Origin: Plantago major | Taxonomy: Eukaryota; Streptophyta; Magnoliopsida; Lamiales; Plantaginaceae | Reading direction: 5' to 3' | Length of the DNA stretch: 64,000 bases | Assembly (NCBI GenBank): GCA_026545765.1 | Contig: CM048843.1 | Location: 10,005,501 to 10,069,500 of the forward strand | Shown here: positions 1 to 11,400 of the stretch, piece after piece | Numbering within the stretch: the first letter of the stretch is position 1 | Layout: each line of letters begins with the position of its first letter | The notes under the pieces: model-generated | Seen by the model: the letters and a program-made list of their open reading frames with translations, nothing else | Told to the model about the DNA's origin: nothing | Databases searched by the model: none | Made by a program: the position numbers and the translations under genes

Positions 1-2060
1 TCTGAGGAAATCGCTCAGAAATTGTTGAATACTCAATCCAGAATCGCCAACTCGCATAACGTTGGAAGAAGAACAATACCCATCTTCAATCGGAAGACCA
101 GATAGCTAAATCCAGAGACAAGCTTGACCAACTACAAGATCAATATCTACAAGAGATGATTATGCACTCGAGGTTAAAGAGCTACAGGATGTCAAATGCC
201 ATCACCAAAGAACTCGACATCAAGAAGTATCGAAATTAAGCATGATGCTAAGCGCATCATCTTCAAAAGAAGTACCATCCTCCTCCCAAAAGGGAAGAAA
301 CCAATCGAGATGGTTCGGACTCGACACAATCGATGAGAATGTCCAAGAGGATGAAGATCATCGCCGATTACTCGATGATGAAGAAGACAAGATTTCGGGC
401 AGAGCACCGCAATGAACATCTAGCGGTTTCACACTTGAAAAGGAAACCGATTGCTCTCAAACTTTCAAAGAACCGCCAAATGTCCACTCCCATGAATACA
501 TGAACAGATACCAAGTAATCGCTCATCCGAAAAGGAGATGTCTTCATGCATAAGGAAGTAATCGCCTCCGTCCCTCCGAATGAAAGTTCACCGAGCTCAT
601 CGCCGAGAACAACTAATAGTCATTGCTCGTAAAGATCTGGAATGATAAGGGACGATGATGCGCCTTTAGTTGAAAAAGCTTTCCAAGAGGCAAGTTACAT
701 CACTGAAAAGCAGATGCCATCCTAGCCCATCAAGAGCTTCACCGATAAGGACAATGGACTTATCAAGCAAAATCAGAGCTCAAAGTCAACTTCAAGTTGG
801 TCACCGCCACAATTATTTATGTTTATTTTGACTCTCTCGATTCTTTTATGAGACCGAGTCACCAACAATGACTAAGGGGAAAGAGGTACAACCGACCTCA
901 AAGTCGGGAATGGGAAGAAGGAGAAGAAACAAGAAGAACTGAGTCAGCGGCTCGAGAGGAAGAAGAAACATGAAACTTCCTACCACCACTCGTAATCAAT
1001 GAACCCTCCTCAAGCCAAGCCATGGCAAATAGTAGTAGCCGCTCGTAAACCCATCAAGGAACTGCAATGGTAACAAGGGCCATGGCACAGAAACCTCCAA
1101 GGAGTACCAAGGCTCCAAGGAGAAGACAAGTTAAAGGGATTGATGAATCTTTTGAAGAAGAAGAAGAAGAAGAAGAAGGTCAAATCAAGTCCCTGGGCAA
1201 TGAAGAAGGTCAGAAACTCTCACAAGATTTAATCTTGATGATGATGAGGAAATTGATGAAGATGAAGCCCTCTTCACGTAAAAGGAAAATTGAAAGCCTA
1301 ATCGAGCCCATAGTCGCAAAGCCCTAGCACTAAAACACCTCCGAAATACCAAGTCTATCCGTGGTGGTTCTTCAAGCAACAACCCCAAAGAGAATTCAAG
1401 GAGAAGGAACGAATCGAGAGTCGAGAAAAGACAAAGTCAACTTCCACTCAAAGTGAAGAAGCCAAAATAGAGTATGTGAAGAATGACAATGATTCCTCCG
1501 TACAGTGCATCAATCAAAAATGGCTGGATTCGAACTTAAGCATCTATCGTAAATTCAAGATTTTCGTAACCAATCCATAAACAACTTATGGCATGGAGAA
1601 AAGATAAGCCAACCTTGATCAACACCAATCACATTAAAGCCCGTCGATTTTGAAGTTGTCAAGAGAATCAAGCCATGAGAAAGGACCTCTCGATGAATGT
1701 CCATATGGAAAGCCGATGATGTGCATGTAATCAATATCACAGAACAGTACAAGAGCAAGACTCATGTGGAACCCCATGAGTCGCTCTATCTAATCAAGAT
1801 CAATAAGGGTGACATCGATATCCGAGGATTATCTACTAATACTTCAAGCTTTCAGATATCGTAGAGCATGCCCGAAGTGGGGAAAGTATCTGGGTCAAAC
1901 ATTTTGTCAACAAAAATCCTACCAAAACCTACAAAGAGGTCTGTGGATTTGCCAGAGATATCGAGATGCTCGTCGTAACACTTCTATGATTATTCGATGA
2001 CATCAAAAGGTTCAGAGATAGGAAATTTGCAGATCGATCCATAGAACTACCGTTGAAGAC
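1..2060 (+). pseudogene. env-like (post-pol) gene remnant of copy A
   Basis: Remnant of the gene that Sirevirus elements carry downstream of pol, often called env-like, with no proven function. Visible parts are a coiled-coil-like, Lys/Glu-rich stretch in the first kilobase and a conserved block opening with MVTRAMAQ near 1067. Then come an acidic Glu run (about 1158-1185), a charged segment, and a C-terminal module (about 1560-2000) that is also present at 37760-38210 and, in reverse, near 23880-24400. The first ~60 bases resemble the sequence near 56440 in copy D (EEIAQ/EVAQ repeats). Heavily broken. The env-like name rests on gene order, not on a fusion-protein signature. Confidence 0.6.
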
Positions 2061-2401
2061 TCAAGAGTTGAAGACTTGAAGACTAGTCTATTAGGATGTT
2101 TACTGGAGCTTGGTTACTTGCTGTCCTAATTTACTATGTATTTTTGTCAGATTTTGCCGATCGAGCTAAACTTGTTTTATGTATTGAAGTTATCGTAATC
2201 TTCTTTGTAACTTATCCAAGAACTTACTCTTATAGTATTCTATAAAAGATAACTTGTCAGCAAAGATCACACCTTGTGATTTGGTTGATGTTTACTTTCT
2301 GCACTTAATTGAATGAATTGAAAAATCTTAAGAAATGATTAAGTGTTGGATTGTTCACTCATCCAGATTTGTAATAGGTCGATAGTCATCGCGACTCCAT
2401 C

Positions 2402-2415
2402 AAAAAGGGGAAATT
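2402..2415 (+). other. Polypurine tract of copy A
   Basis: A purine run (AAAAAGGGGAAAT) lies directly before the TGTTAG start of the LTR. The same arrangement is seen before the truncated LTR at about 38620-38640 (AAAAGGGAAAAT) and in reverse complement near 23446-23460. Polypurine tracts prime plus-strand DNA synthesis in LTR elements, so this fixes the LTR start and the plus orientation. Confidence 0.75.
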
Positions 2416-3147
2416 TGTTAGAAATTTGTTAGATATTTTGTTAGAAATATCTGCTTAGATTTTGATCAAACATGGTGACTTATCTTAGTCTCGTAAGGTG
2501 ATTAGTAATCTAGGTTCACTTGAACATTGTAAAAGAGGAAACCCACTAAGTATGATAGTCTAGCTAATCTTGTATAGGATGTTAGGTTTCAAATGTAATT
2601 TTATTTTATGAAGAGAAGTCCAAGAAGAAGACATCCAAGTAGAACAAGTTCAACGACATTGAAAATTTAAAGAAACTGCACAAGATTACTGAAATAGTTT
2701 TGCAGATACCTTGGCCAGATTTCTTGAAGACGCGAATGATTGTTAAACAAATCATGTCACAAGAGATATCTGAGAAGTCAAGAGGTCCATCCGAAAACAA
2801 GGAAAGTGTCCACAGATATCTACACTCGATACCTCGAGCTTTAAACCACATTTTGATAAAGAAATATATATTACAAACAAAGTTGTTTCAATAAAAGTGG
2901 TATCCGGGTTAAAGATAAGGACGTGCTAAAACTCGTAGAAAACTGATTAAGTCTCTACATAAAAAGCATAAGTTCCGGCACTACAGACAAAAGTATAGTA
3001 CAATGCATTAAATGCGACAGAGATGTTCAACGAAAAGCAACGGTAGCTTCAAGAAGAAGACAAACTCACATAAGATTATACACAGATATCAATAGTTTGA
3101 ATTTGATTTGCTTCAACGGATACTATTCAACTGCATTCAAATTCATC

Positions 3148-3155
3148 TATAAATA
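3148..3155 (+). promoter_or_regulatory. LTR TATA box (copy A)
   Basis: TATAAATA inside the copy A LTR, conserved in position and sequence in the copy B LTR (reverse strand, 22671-22678). In LTR elements this drives the genomic transcript, with the start about 30 bases downstream. Whether it is active cannot be told from sequence. Confidence 0.6.
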
Positions 3156-3904
3156 TCAACACTTAGATCGCTTGAGAAGACACGAACACAACTCAAGAAC
3201 TTATCAACACATATCTCGCTATCTCAAGCAAATTACTTATCCTCAAAGCTTTCACATACTCAAAGCTCTTTATCTTAAGTAGCATCAAGTTCTAAGTGTC
3301 CCGATCCTAAACAAGCACTATCGTGAAAGAGTTGAATTGAAAGATCAAGTATCCGAGATTCATTCTCTGAACATTTATCTAAGACTCGGTCAAGAAAAGA
3401 ACAAGATACCATACATTGAAAAGTGTATTAAGTATATTTGATTCACAGAGCTATCTCGATTAATCAAAAGTTAATAAAGAAGCTCATCCGACAACTCAAA
3501 CCAAAACCAACACCATAATCATGTGAGTACAGTGAAGTACTTAGTTTGAAAATCAGAATAACTCCAAGGTTAACGAGTAGAGGAAGTACTTGATTTGGGA
3601 AACTAATGAATAACTCCAAGGTTATCGAGCACAGAAGTACTTAGCTTGGGAAGCTAATGGAACAAAAGGTTTCGAGTACATGAAGTACTTCAGGAAAGCC
3701 GGGAACAACCTGGGGGGACATTTGGTCAGAACCATTTGTTTAAGGAATCTTAGAATAGGATTTTTGTAAGGTGACCTCAATTATCTATTCTAGTGAATTC
3801 TAAGTCTGAAGACCGGCGGATTAGTTGGAGGATTACGCCACCTCCAGATACCACTATACTTGCTGTGTTATTTACTTTTCAGATTTACATTTCAAAGAAC
3901 ACAT

Positions 3905-3924
3905 ACACACACACACACACACAC
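3905..3924. repeat. (CA)n microsatellite
   Basis: Ten CA units in the 3' part of the copy A LTR. The copy B LTR lacks a clear CA run at the matching place, so it expanded in this copy. Confidence 0.9.
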
Positions 3925-4099
3925 TTTAACTGCTTCTCGCACTTATCTATCTTAAGTCTTCCGCTCAATCTAAGTATCGATATCTACACATATCTCGAGA
4001 AATAGTTTTTATCGACAAAAGTTTTAAAAGACTATTCACCCCTCTAGTCTTTTACTTTGCTGTTATCTCGACCAACAAAGGATCTTGTTAGATTAGGTC

Positions 4100-6660
4100 G
4101 TTAGTCCAATCTCGACTATAGGTGGGACGCCCGGATCGTAACGAACCGCATGTGGAGCGGAGGGCGACAACGGCCGGAGACCGATGAAGTCGAGATGTTC
4201 GAGGTCGGTGGAAGACCGTGTTGAAGCGAAATAGGTCCGCCCAACCAAAGCACGCCTGGGAGAACCAAGGTGTCGAGGAGGAGGAAGATGGTGAGGAAGA
4301 GGAAGACGAGGAGGAGGAGGAAGGAGAAGAAGGATCTCTGTCGCTGCCCCTAGACGCACCGGGCATGGATCAGACATTACACCTCACGCGCCTGCTCACC
4401 ATGGCTTCCATTAGTTGAGGGACGCAGCGAAAGCTTCCTCAATCAAGTTCTCTCGCCTCACATTGTTATGATAGCGAATCTAATTTGGAGAATTAAATAG
4501 ACGGATTTCTTTCTACATGTCCATTAAGGGTTAAAGGAGGACATTCTGTAATGGAGGCGGAAGTGGGAGATACCCGACCAGAGAAATCATGGTTCCCGAG
4601 CCTTGACACGCATTTTACAACCCGCCACGGGTATATGTGTGCACGAGGTAGCTTTTGTCAGGGTGGAAGATCCCCATTGCAACGGAATCAAGCATATTCT
4701 CAATCACATCGATTGGTCCGAGTCGTTATCCCAAATTCCTGGTAACCTTATCTCGCTTCATTTTTTGTAAGAAGAAAGGGCACAAGAATTTTGAGAACTT
4801 CAGCATTTTTCATGTTTCCTTCACCGGGAATCCCCTCTTCTATACTTTTGTGAATAGGAAACCCTATAACTTCATTTCGGACTCCATTTCGTCGCTGGGG
4901 TCGAAGTGGTGGGATAAGTACATTTTCGTACGGATGGCTCTGAAACATGGGGCGTCCGAGAGACAGCGGGAACAATGGGGACTGCCAACAAAGTTCCTAA
5001 GGGAGAGCATCCCGGATTGGCGCCCCCTTCCAAAGAACGTGGCTCCGTGGTCGCGATCCACAAAAAGCATAACCCTCCTACTTATCCGTTCCACGGATTA
5101 ATCTGTCAGCCACTTCCCTACCTGTGCGGACTATCAGACGCAGTGGAGGTTGGAGGGAAGACGGACTTTAGTAAGGATTTGTTGACTTGAAACTCTGTGC
5201 TCTTTTTTCTTCGGGATACTTTGTTTTGATTACGTATTTCTGCAATTTTGGTAATCCTTCTTAACATATCCGTGACCGACGCTTTGGTTTATTGTGCAGT
5301 TCACCGGTTCGACTACATCATGTCGACGCCCGTGAAAAGAAAAGGTTGCGAGGGAGCAGCAAGTCTTGGAGGTTGCCGCTAGTCAGAGGACCAAAATCAT
5401 CAACACTTCCGCGGGTCTTCCTATGTCGGATCCGAAGAATGCCGCAGTGTTTGCCGCGGAGGAAGAAAGGCGGAACAAGTCTGGAGAGGATTTCAGCCTT
5501 GGCGGTGCTCGACAAGGGCAAAGCCCGCCACTGGAGCACCATCGCTTCAAAGTCCTGAAGCTCACGCCCAAAGACCACAACGGAGGTGTTGATGCAGATG
5601 CTATTACCTCGATGCAAGAGGGGAGCAACCAGAGGCTCCCATGCAAAGAGAGAAAGAATTGTCCGGTCCCGCCTGCTGACTAAGCCGCTTTGATAAGGAG
5701 TACGAAAGCCATGGACTCCGAGGTTGAGCGGGCTGAGGGTCGGGCTATACCAATGGGTAAGTAATCTTTCCATGGTCTCCTCGCTTGTTCTTAGTATGAT
5801 AGAAATGTAACTTATATCCTTCGGATTTCTCCTACCGGATGTTTCGCCGTGGCCATGCAATGGAAGGCCGCGAACGCGCTACTATTGAGGAGGACTCCAT
5901 GTCAAGGGCTACATCCGCGATGAGGCGGAGAAGGTGAAGCTTGGAGATGCAAAAAGAGCAAGAAGTGAAGTTCAATAAGTCGAGGGCTAGCTGAAGAAAT
6001 CAAGGCGGACCGATCGGGTGGAGAACTTTGTCGACAAGTCGATGAAGGCCTTCCGGATTCCAAGGATACGCCGCTGAAGCCTCCAATATGCCCGCTTCAG
6101 CCGGTCGTGACTTCATGGAGTCTGACCTTCAAGTTCTCGACGGCGACAACCATGCCTCCCGCCTCAAATGGGTTCGTGGTCCGCTTATCGGCAGTACCTC
6201 AAGGACTACTTCCACCGGACTTGACCGAAGGCGGAAGGGTTAATCCTTCATGGATGCTAATGGTGGAGGTCCTCGACAAAGTGTCTCGGATGAACAATGG
6301 TCACAGGTGAGTTTGTGGAACTAGTCACCAAGGAGGGTGAGATCGAGATTCAAAACGGGGCCCTTCCTCCCGAGGTGGGTCCCGGATGCCCTCCGAAAGG
6401 TATGCTTTGTGCCTTCGATACCACGGCTTTCCTAAAGAAGTGGTTCTTCCCGCCTTCCGGTCGCCGCCTTCCCGCATATTTCAACTTGTTCAATCTTGTC
6501 AACTCCGTTGTGCAAGTCGCCCAACACACCCCCGCCGATCCACCCAAGCCGGTGAAGCCGGTCCGAGCCAAGCCGCTCGCTGAGAAGTCCGCGGTATGCC
6601 TGCTGAAATTCTCAGATTGTCAATTTTTCCGCTGATTTGTATCTTTGATGACGCGGAATG
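4100..6660 (+). pseudogene. Antisense extra gene (aORF) of Tat copy 1, gypsy-type transposon domain
   Basis: Plus-strand coding remains on the strand opposite to gag-pol, placed between integrase and the missing 3' LTR. An acidic Glu-rich tract (about 4260-4340) comes first. The stretch 4740-5060 then reads like the middle of the plant putative gypsy-type transposon domain (Pfam PF04195), with the pattern W..FSIF...TGNPLF...KWWDKYIFVR. A candidate intron with GTAAGG donor and GTGCAG acceptor lies at 5171-5299. After it come Lys/Arg/Glu-rich and Pro-rich segments (about 6290-6600). The function of these extra genes is unknown. The same class of gene appears at 62264 beside another Tat LTR. Family assignment is by eye only. 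Confidence 0.45.
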
Positions 6661-7675
6661 TCGCATGTACTATTGCTTTGATTCAGATTTAATCCGAGGA
6701 GCTAAACCTCCTATGCTTCCAATTATTACTTGCTCTCTCTGCTTCCTTTTATCCGTCGCTCATATGTCGAAGTTATCATAAATTACACATCTCTTAAGAG
6801 CACGGATCGTCAGATGGCTTCATGTAGAAATCAAACCATCATCTTTCCGATCCTGACCGCTCGCCTGGGATGCGTAATTTTCTAGAAGGAGGAAGGTGAA
6901 ATGTTGAAATAGTCATTATGATCAAGGCTTTTTATCTTCCAAGTCGGATGATCGATGTGGCGCGATCGTAAAGATCCATCGCTACTATAAATAAGACCAT
7001 GGTAATCGCTTTTCATCACCGCATTTGTCATCAATCTTTCTTTTGTTTAACCCACTCCATTTTCCAACAGAGGCAAACTCCTCAGGATGTCCGAACCGGC
7101 GATGACGAATATCAACATTGATAAATTGTGCTTGGGAATATGCATCCGCCAATTTACCCAGGTTGAGGTACTGCGGATGACCTGATCATTCTTGATTTTG
7201 AAGGCGATCCCCCTCGATGTCCGGGAATAGCTAGGAGGTTAGCCGAGGAAGAGAGGGAGCGGACGCTGAAGTTGATCCGTAGGAGGATCCGAATGCGCAG
7301 CAAGCTCGCCAGATCGAGGTGGCTCTAATCCCAAGGCTCACTTCCTAACCGGTGAGGGAACAAGGCGGTATGCCCCGTAGAAGTATGTACTTATCCTCGA
7401 CCTTTTCAGATTGTATTTCGCTTGTAAATGTTCGATAATTTTGTCTATAAAATTCGAACTACTTTTCATCGGATGAGATCGCCACCTTTTTCTCATTCGT
7501 GCTTCGTCAGATTATGTTGACGCGCATATCTTTGTAAGATGACCAACAAACTCGGACGTGGTTGATGGGCTTGTTTAGCTTGATCGATAAACCCGACCCA
7601 ACACCGCTCAACTTTAACGGTGGCTCAATCCTCGACATCAACTGCTTATGCATGACGCTGATTTGTCGGGGTGTT
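6661..7675 (+). other. Non-coding interval with promoter-like sequence
   Basis: About 1 kb with no long reading frame. It holds a good TATA box (6986-6993) about 100 bases before an ATG at 7087, which opens only a short peptide (MSEPAMTNINIDKLCLG). A charged stretch (about 7230-7320) follows, rich in Arg and Glu (RLAEEERERTLK). It sits between the extra gene and integrase of Tat copy 1, so it is probably untranslated sequence of that element or remains of a second small gene. Confidence 0.35.
6986..6993 (+). promoter_or_regulatory. Candidate TATA box (TATAAATA)
   Basis: TATAAATA followed by a pyrimidine-rich leader (TTTCTTTTGTTT near 7037) and an ATG at 7087 in an acceptable context. The leader composition is what plant 5' untranslated regions show. 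It has the opposite direction to the surrounding Tat gag-pol. No transcript evidence is available. Confidence 0.35.
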
Positions 7676-7676
7676 C

Positions 7677-7684
7677 TATAAAAG
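7677..7684 (+). promoter_or_regulatory. Candidate TATA box (TATAAAAG)
   Basis: TATAAAAG with a C/T-rich leader (CTCTTCTTTTCTTTTCTTCC near 7727-7746) ending in a possible splice acceptor (CCCGCAG, about 7744-7750). The first ATG opening a frame of any length is at 7835. Together these resemble a plant core promoter and leader, on the strand opposite to the Tat polyprotein. Confidence 0.4.
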
Positions 7685-7834
7685 GCACGCACCAAAGTAC
7701 AAAACCTTGTAAACCGATCCCAAACTCTTCTTTTCTTTTCTTCCCCGCAGAGATCTCGCTATTTCATTTGAATGTATATCCGTCTCTCTCGCTTTCCAAC
7801 CCTACTTTAGTGGTTCAAATCTCTTAAATTGGAA

Positions 7835-8077
7835 ATGGTTTCAATTTCAAGAGAGTTTGAGTCTCTAAAGTCGTTAGGCGGAAATCTCTTTCCGTTCGCA
7901 CTTTGTTCTCCCGGACACGGATTTGCGCCTATGTTTCGGTGGTATCATGAGGGTTCCTTAACGCTTAACCATTTTCCGCACGCAGTAGATCGAGCGATTT
8001 TGCCGGAGATGACGATTCTGAGACGCTTCAGATTTTTCGTATTGTCTGTAAGTCCGGATAACGATCCGAGATTGTAA
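7835..8077 (+). CDS. Small ORF of unknown function downstream of a TATA box
   Basis: An 80-residue frame starting MVSISREFESLKSLGGN and ending DNDPRL. I recognise no family, signal peptide or membrane segment; the middle holds a Gly/Pro/Phe-rich patch (FALCSPGHGFAP). It is listed because it follows a convincing TATA box (7677) and pyrimidine-rich leader. A frame of this length can arise by chance, and it lies within a Tat element between the extra gene and the integrase end, so it may be a fragment of element sequence. No poly(A) signal was identified with certainty. Confidence 0.2.
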   Translation: MVSISREFESLKSLGGNLFPFALCSPGHGFAPMFRWYHEGSLTLNHFPHAVDRAILPEMTILRRFRFFVLSVSPDNDPRL

Positions 8078-8249
8078 GTCGCATGCATGATTATGTATAA
8101 TTCGCCTTGTGAATAAAACTCGCTTTCCTTCTCGTTAAATGAACGTTAAATCTCAGATGCATAAATCGAAAAATCACAAATCGAAAGATAGAGGTTGTAT
8201 TGATTTGCCGGAAATTCAATTACAACGTGCGGGCTCTATGGCCAATGAC

Positions 8250-9480
8250 AAAAGGGTTAACAAAAAACAGAACTGACGGAGTTCCATGTAACGGATAGTT
8301 GGAATCTAAATAACCAAACGATCTGACGGAGATTCGTAACCATCCCTATGCGTAAAACTTTTGAAGGTTTCTAGCATTCCATGTACGCTGAGTAGGTGTC
8401 CGGCCCATCTTCCAATTGTGAATTCCCATTCACTCTTGCTCGACAATCTTGTAGGTCCTTCCCACTGGCTCGAAGTTTTCCAATATTGTTCAAAATGTCG
8501 GCTCATCAAGCACTAGGTCTCCGATTTGCAAGTTAGTCGTCAACGCTCTTGTAGGTTCGCGAAGAGTTCGATACCTATGGATATTCGCCAAGGCTCGACC
8601 TTTTCGCTCGAGCATGTCTGTGTCGAATATCCGAAGCCATGGGTTGCAATGCCTTCAACTTCGATCCTCATAGTCTCAACGGTAATCTTGACGGTATGAC
8701 CGCCTCCGAGCCATATACCAAGGCGAATGGAGTTTCTTTGGTCGCGGTCCGCAAAGGTGCGATGAGCCCATAGCACGCCTTCCGTGTCGTCTACCAACTT
8801 TCTTGTGAAGTTCTTAATCGCTTCTCGAGGATCTCGACTATTGTTTTGTTCGTGGACTCGGCCCATCGCTTATGGGTATCCAATGATGTAAACGTTGCTC
8901 GATTTTGAAGGACGCCAGCCATTCCTTGAGCCTATGTCCGAGACGAGAATCTTGGGCAGGCCAAAGCGGCAGATGATATTCTTCTAGATAAAGGTCCGCA
9001 CTGACTCAGAATGGTTGCAATAGCCTTTCTACCCATTTGGTAAATATTCAACAGCCACAATCAGAACTTCCGTCATTGGTGCCTCTCGAAACGGTCCGAC
9101 TATGTCAATGCCCCATTGGTCGAATGGACACGCCATGATTGATTTAATCAGGATGCGCTGGACGATGTGGAATGTTCGCATAGTATTGCAACCAGGGAAC
9201 TTCCGAGCGTAGTCGGCGGAATCTTTATTAATACTAGGCCAGTAATAGCCTTGTCGTATAATTTTCTGGGCGAGAGTCCTTCCCCCGGAATGACTTCCAC
9301 AGCTCCCGCTGTGTATCTCCTCTAGCACGCTTTGATTCTTGGGCTCAAGCGCAAACGGGTCCCTCGAAATGATCTCTCGTACAAATCTTCCCCAAAGATA
9401 AAGTACTGCTTTACATTGCACGCCCTCGATTCCTTCGGATCACCGGAAGAGATTCGCCCTCGAGGTAATTCCAGTGTCAC
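8250..9480 (-). pseudogene. Integrase region of Tat copy 1
   Basis: Minus-strand integrase remains. Near 9200-9330 is the zinc-binding H2C2 part (HSGSCGSHSGGRTL, then GYYWPSI and the second Cys region). Near 9110-9140 is the opening of the catalytic core (CPFDQWGIDIVGPF), the signature of Ty3/gypsy integrases. Further along (about 8700-8870) is the core end with NFTRKLVDDTEGVLWAHRTF, matching the KKL.D.KG.WA..L..VLWAYRTT stretch of Tat integrases. This enzyme would insert element DNA in the nucleus. Broken. Confidence 0.8.
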
Positions 9481-9639
9481 CATCCAATTTCGTCACCGCT
9501 TATCAAGATTTGAATTGAGACTCATGATGGACGAGTCAAGAATAGTGAGTAAAATCACTCTCCTTGTGTCCAAAGTCGCTGCTATGGATGCGATTTTGCC
9601 AGGCATCCTCTTCATTCCGTGCTCGCTAAACTTTTCTAG

Positions 9640-10120
9640 GTGAATTCTCAAAGAGATCGGCTTCGCTCGAGTAGCTCGAGATACTTGATCATCGAAGGAC
9701 CTTTTGGCAAAAGTTCCTAAAATTGAGCTTCCACGAAGCCGAGTCCTGAAAGATTTGAGCTCAACTTGGTGGATTTTGCCATTGCGTCAACTATCAATGC
9801 TTCATATTCACCTCATTGTTTGTAACTTTGAACCTGTGGATATCGCAGAGTCAAGTTCCGCTACCATCGGGCTCTTAAAGAAGATTCCAACTCCGACTCT
9901 TCCAAAGGAGGAACCATCCACTTCCAATATACGTATCAAGGATGTTTTTCGCTTGAGATCTTCGCAGCTCCCGAGGTTCCCAACTTGCCCCTCGCTTCGC
10001 TTCGCTCGGTTCGGAGTTGTTTGTTCCGGATTCGCTGCCATACCGCCCGTAAGGAACATCCGTCGACTCGAGTTTCTCATAAGATGCATAGAGACCGATT
10101 GATAAATTGCATCTTCGAGG
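9640..10120 (-). pseudogene. Second (archaeal-type) RNase H region of Tat copy 1
   Basis: Around 9810-9850 the minus strand reads SKLQT(N)E.EYEAL, the NNEAEYEALL signature of the additional RNase H domain that marks the Tat group. The plus-oriented copy at 35640-36080 shows it more clearly (AEYEALLNG). Its place between the ordinary RNase H and integrase fits the group. Broken, so the limits are approximate. Confidence 0.55.
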
Positions 10121-10740
10121 TTTTGGGTTGAATCGCGCGGAATCGCTTCCGCATAACTTGCCGGGTGAGTAAACATTCAATGCTCGTGTGTCGGCTTCTT
10201 CAATCCGCCTCGTGATATTCCGCTAAGAAATCATGAGGACTTGAGCTTTCTTGGCCGACGGAGCTCGATAGCAAATGTCGATGACATAGCTCGATCGCCA
10301 CTCAGAGAGTCGCCTGCATCGACGGGCTTCCCTGTGACCTCGCTTCAAAGGTTCCGCAACAAGCATCACAACTTTATGATATTTGAAGTATGGTTTTAAC
10401 AGCTCATGTAAACCAAAGCATATAAGTTTTCAATCTTCACATATCTTGTCTCCGCAAATAAGGGCTTTGCTATAAGATAGTAGATCGAGGTGATTGTTAG
10501 CCTGAATTGCATTAACACCGAACTCATTTCCTCTTCGTGATAGCTAGGTAGAGGTAGAGTGGTTCTCCTCAACAAATTTGGAGAGCAAAGGAGGGGAATG
10601 GAGGTACTTTTTCAATATCTCAAAGCCCTAACATTCCGCAGCCCACTCAAAGCCCTCCTTTCCGGAGGATTTGAAGAACGGAGATTTTCTCCACGATCGT
10701 GAAATGAAACGACTTAAGGACATCGACGTCCCATGAGTTG
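10120..10740 (-). pseudogene. RNase H region of Tat copy 1
   Basis: Minus-strand sequence following RT. Around 10660-10800 it reads like the RT-RNase H connection (NPEKI.AILDL, then LSRFISRS..KS.FFK, then F.W), a well-known run in Tat polyproteins. The remainder is too decayed to place catalytic residues. This domain would remove the RNA template during reverse transcription. Confidence 0.6.
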
Positions 10741-10759
10741 TTGTACCTCATCGAGGGTT

Positions 10760-11400
10760 TTGGTCATGCAGATCTAGGATTGCCTTGATCTTTTCCGGGT
10801 TCGCTATCCTCTCTCAGAACTATGTACCGAGGAACTTCCTCCTTTACTCTAACGCATTTCTCGGTTCAATTTCATTCGATTTCCTAAGGATAGTGAAGCA
10901 CTTGTTCAAATGGTACATGTTGTTCTTCGCTGCTTTCGACAAGCATGTCGTCCACATACACTTCCATGGTTTTCCCAATATCTTCCTTGAACATTTGATT
11001 CACAAGGCATCGTAAGTGGCTCTGCTTTTCAAACCAAGGGCATTACCTTGAAGCAATATACACCCCTGCAAAGTCAAGAAAGTCGCTTTCTTGATATCTT
11101 CTTCGCCATCCGGATTTGGTAAAACCTCGGTATGCGCCCATGAAACTCAACAACGACATCCGGACGGAGTCAACCAATTGATCTATCCGCGGTAAAGGGT
11201 ACGGATCCTTCGCGTAACTTGTTCAACCTAGTGAAGTCGCCAGACATCCGCCATTTGCCTTTGCGACTTCTCTACCAGACTACGCACACCCAAATGTAAT
11301 AACGACTTCTTCAATGTGCCATCCTCAGAATCGCCCACCAAACGGGACTGCATCAAATCTTTCCTTTCGTCGGTTGTACTTGATCGAGCGATCCATGTTC
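10760..11400 (-). pseudogene. Reverse transcriptase region of Tat copy 1
   Basis: The catalytic YVDD box is encoded on the minus strand at 10947-10958, within MEVYVDDMLV, and is the clearest mark of reverse transcriptase. The palm and fingers lie to the right (about 11000-11400), including the region corresponding to the PRID...S.MDAYSGY block. RT copies the element RNA into DNA in cytoplasmic particles. Broken. Confidence 0.8.

Larger units (their letters stand above)
1..4077 (+). mobile_element. Sirevirus-like Ty1/copia element, 3' half (copy A)
   Basis: Fossil of a Ty1/copia element of the Sirevirus (SIRE) kind. The window opens inside the extra gene these elements carry after pol. The order is env-like gene (1 to about 2060), non-coding tail, polypurine tract (2402-2415), then one LTR (2416-4077) that ends in CAACA. 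Three other copies in the window (21729-26140 minus, 37126-38650 plus, 40936-58881 plus) share the gene and tail, which is how the family was recognised. The pol part would lie left of the window. It is old and broken, with many breaks. Only one LTR is in view, so insertion age cannot be estimated here. Confidence 0.75.
2416..4077 (+). repeat. Sirevirus-like LTR (copy A), 1662 bp
   Basis: LTR with TG start (TGTTAG, right after the polypurine tract) and CA end (CAACA at 4077). A TATA box (TATAAATA, 3148-3155) marks the likely promoter, about 0.73 kb into the LTR. The reverse-complement LTR at 21729-23445 has the same length and a TATA box at the matching place (22671-22678). The first 40 bases hold three near copies of a TTTGTTAGAAAT-like block. 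The last 60 bases include a CCCCTCTAGTCTTTT-like stretch that is mirrored at 21755-21780. Confidence 0.75.

Noticed and set aside
4088-4377. Ser- and Pro-rich minus-strand frames
   Set aside because: They are translations of the purine-rich tract read backwards. The plus-strand acidic reading fits the neighbouring gypsy-type domain better, and low complexity alone explains both.
5318-5860. A 180-residue minus-strand frame
   Set aside because: No recognisable domain, and it spans the plus-strand candidate splice acceptor at 5299-5300 and the coding remains of the antisense extra gene. Judged a shadow frame.
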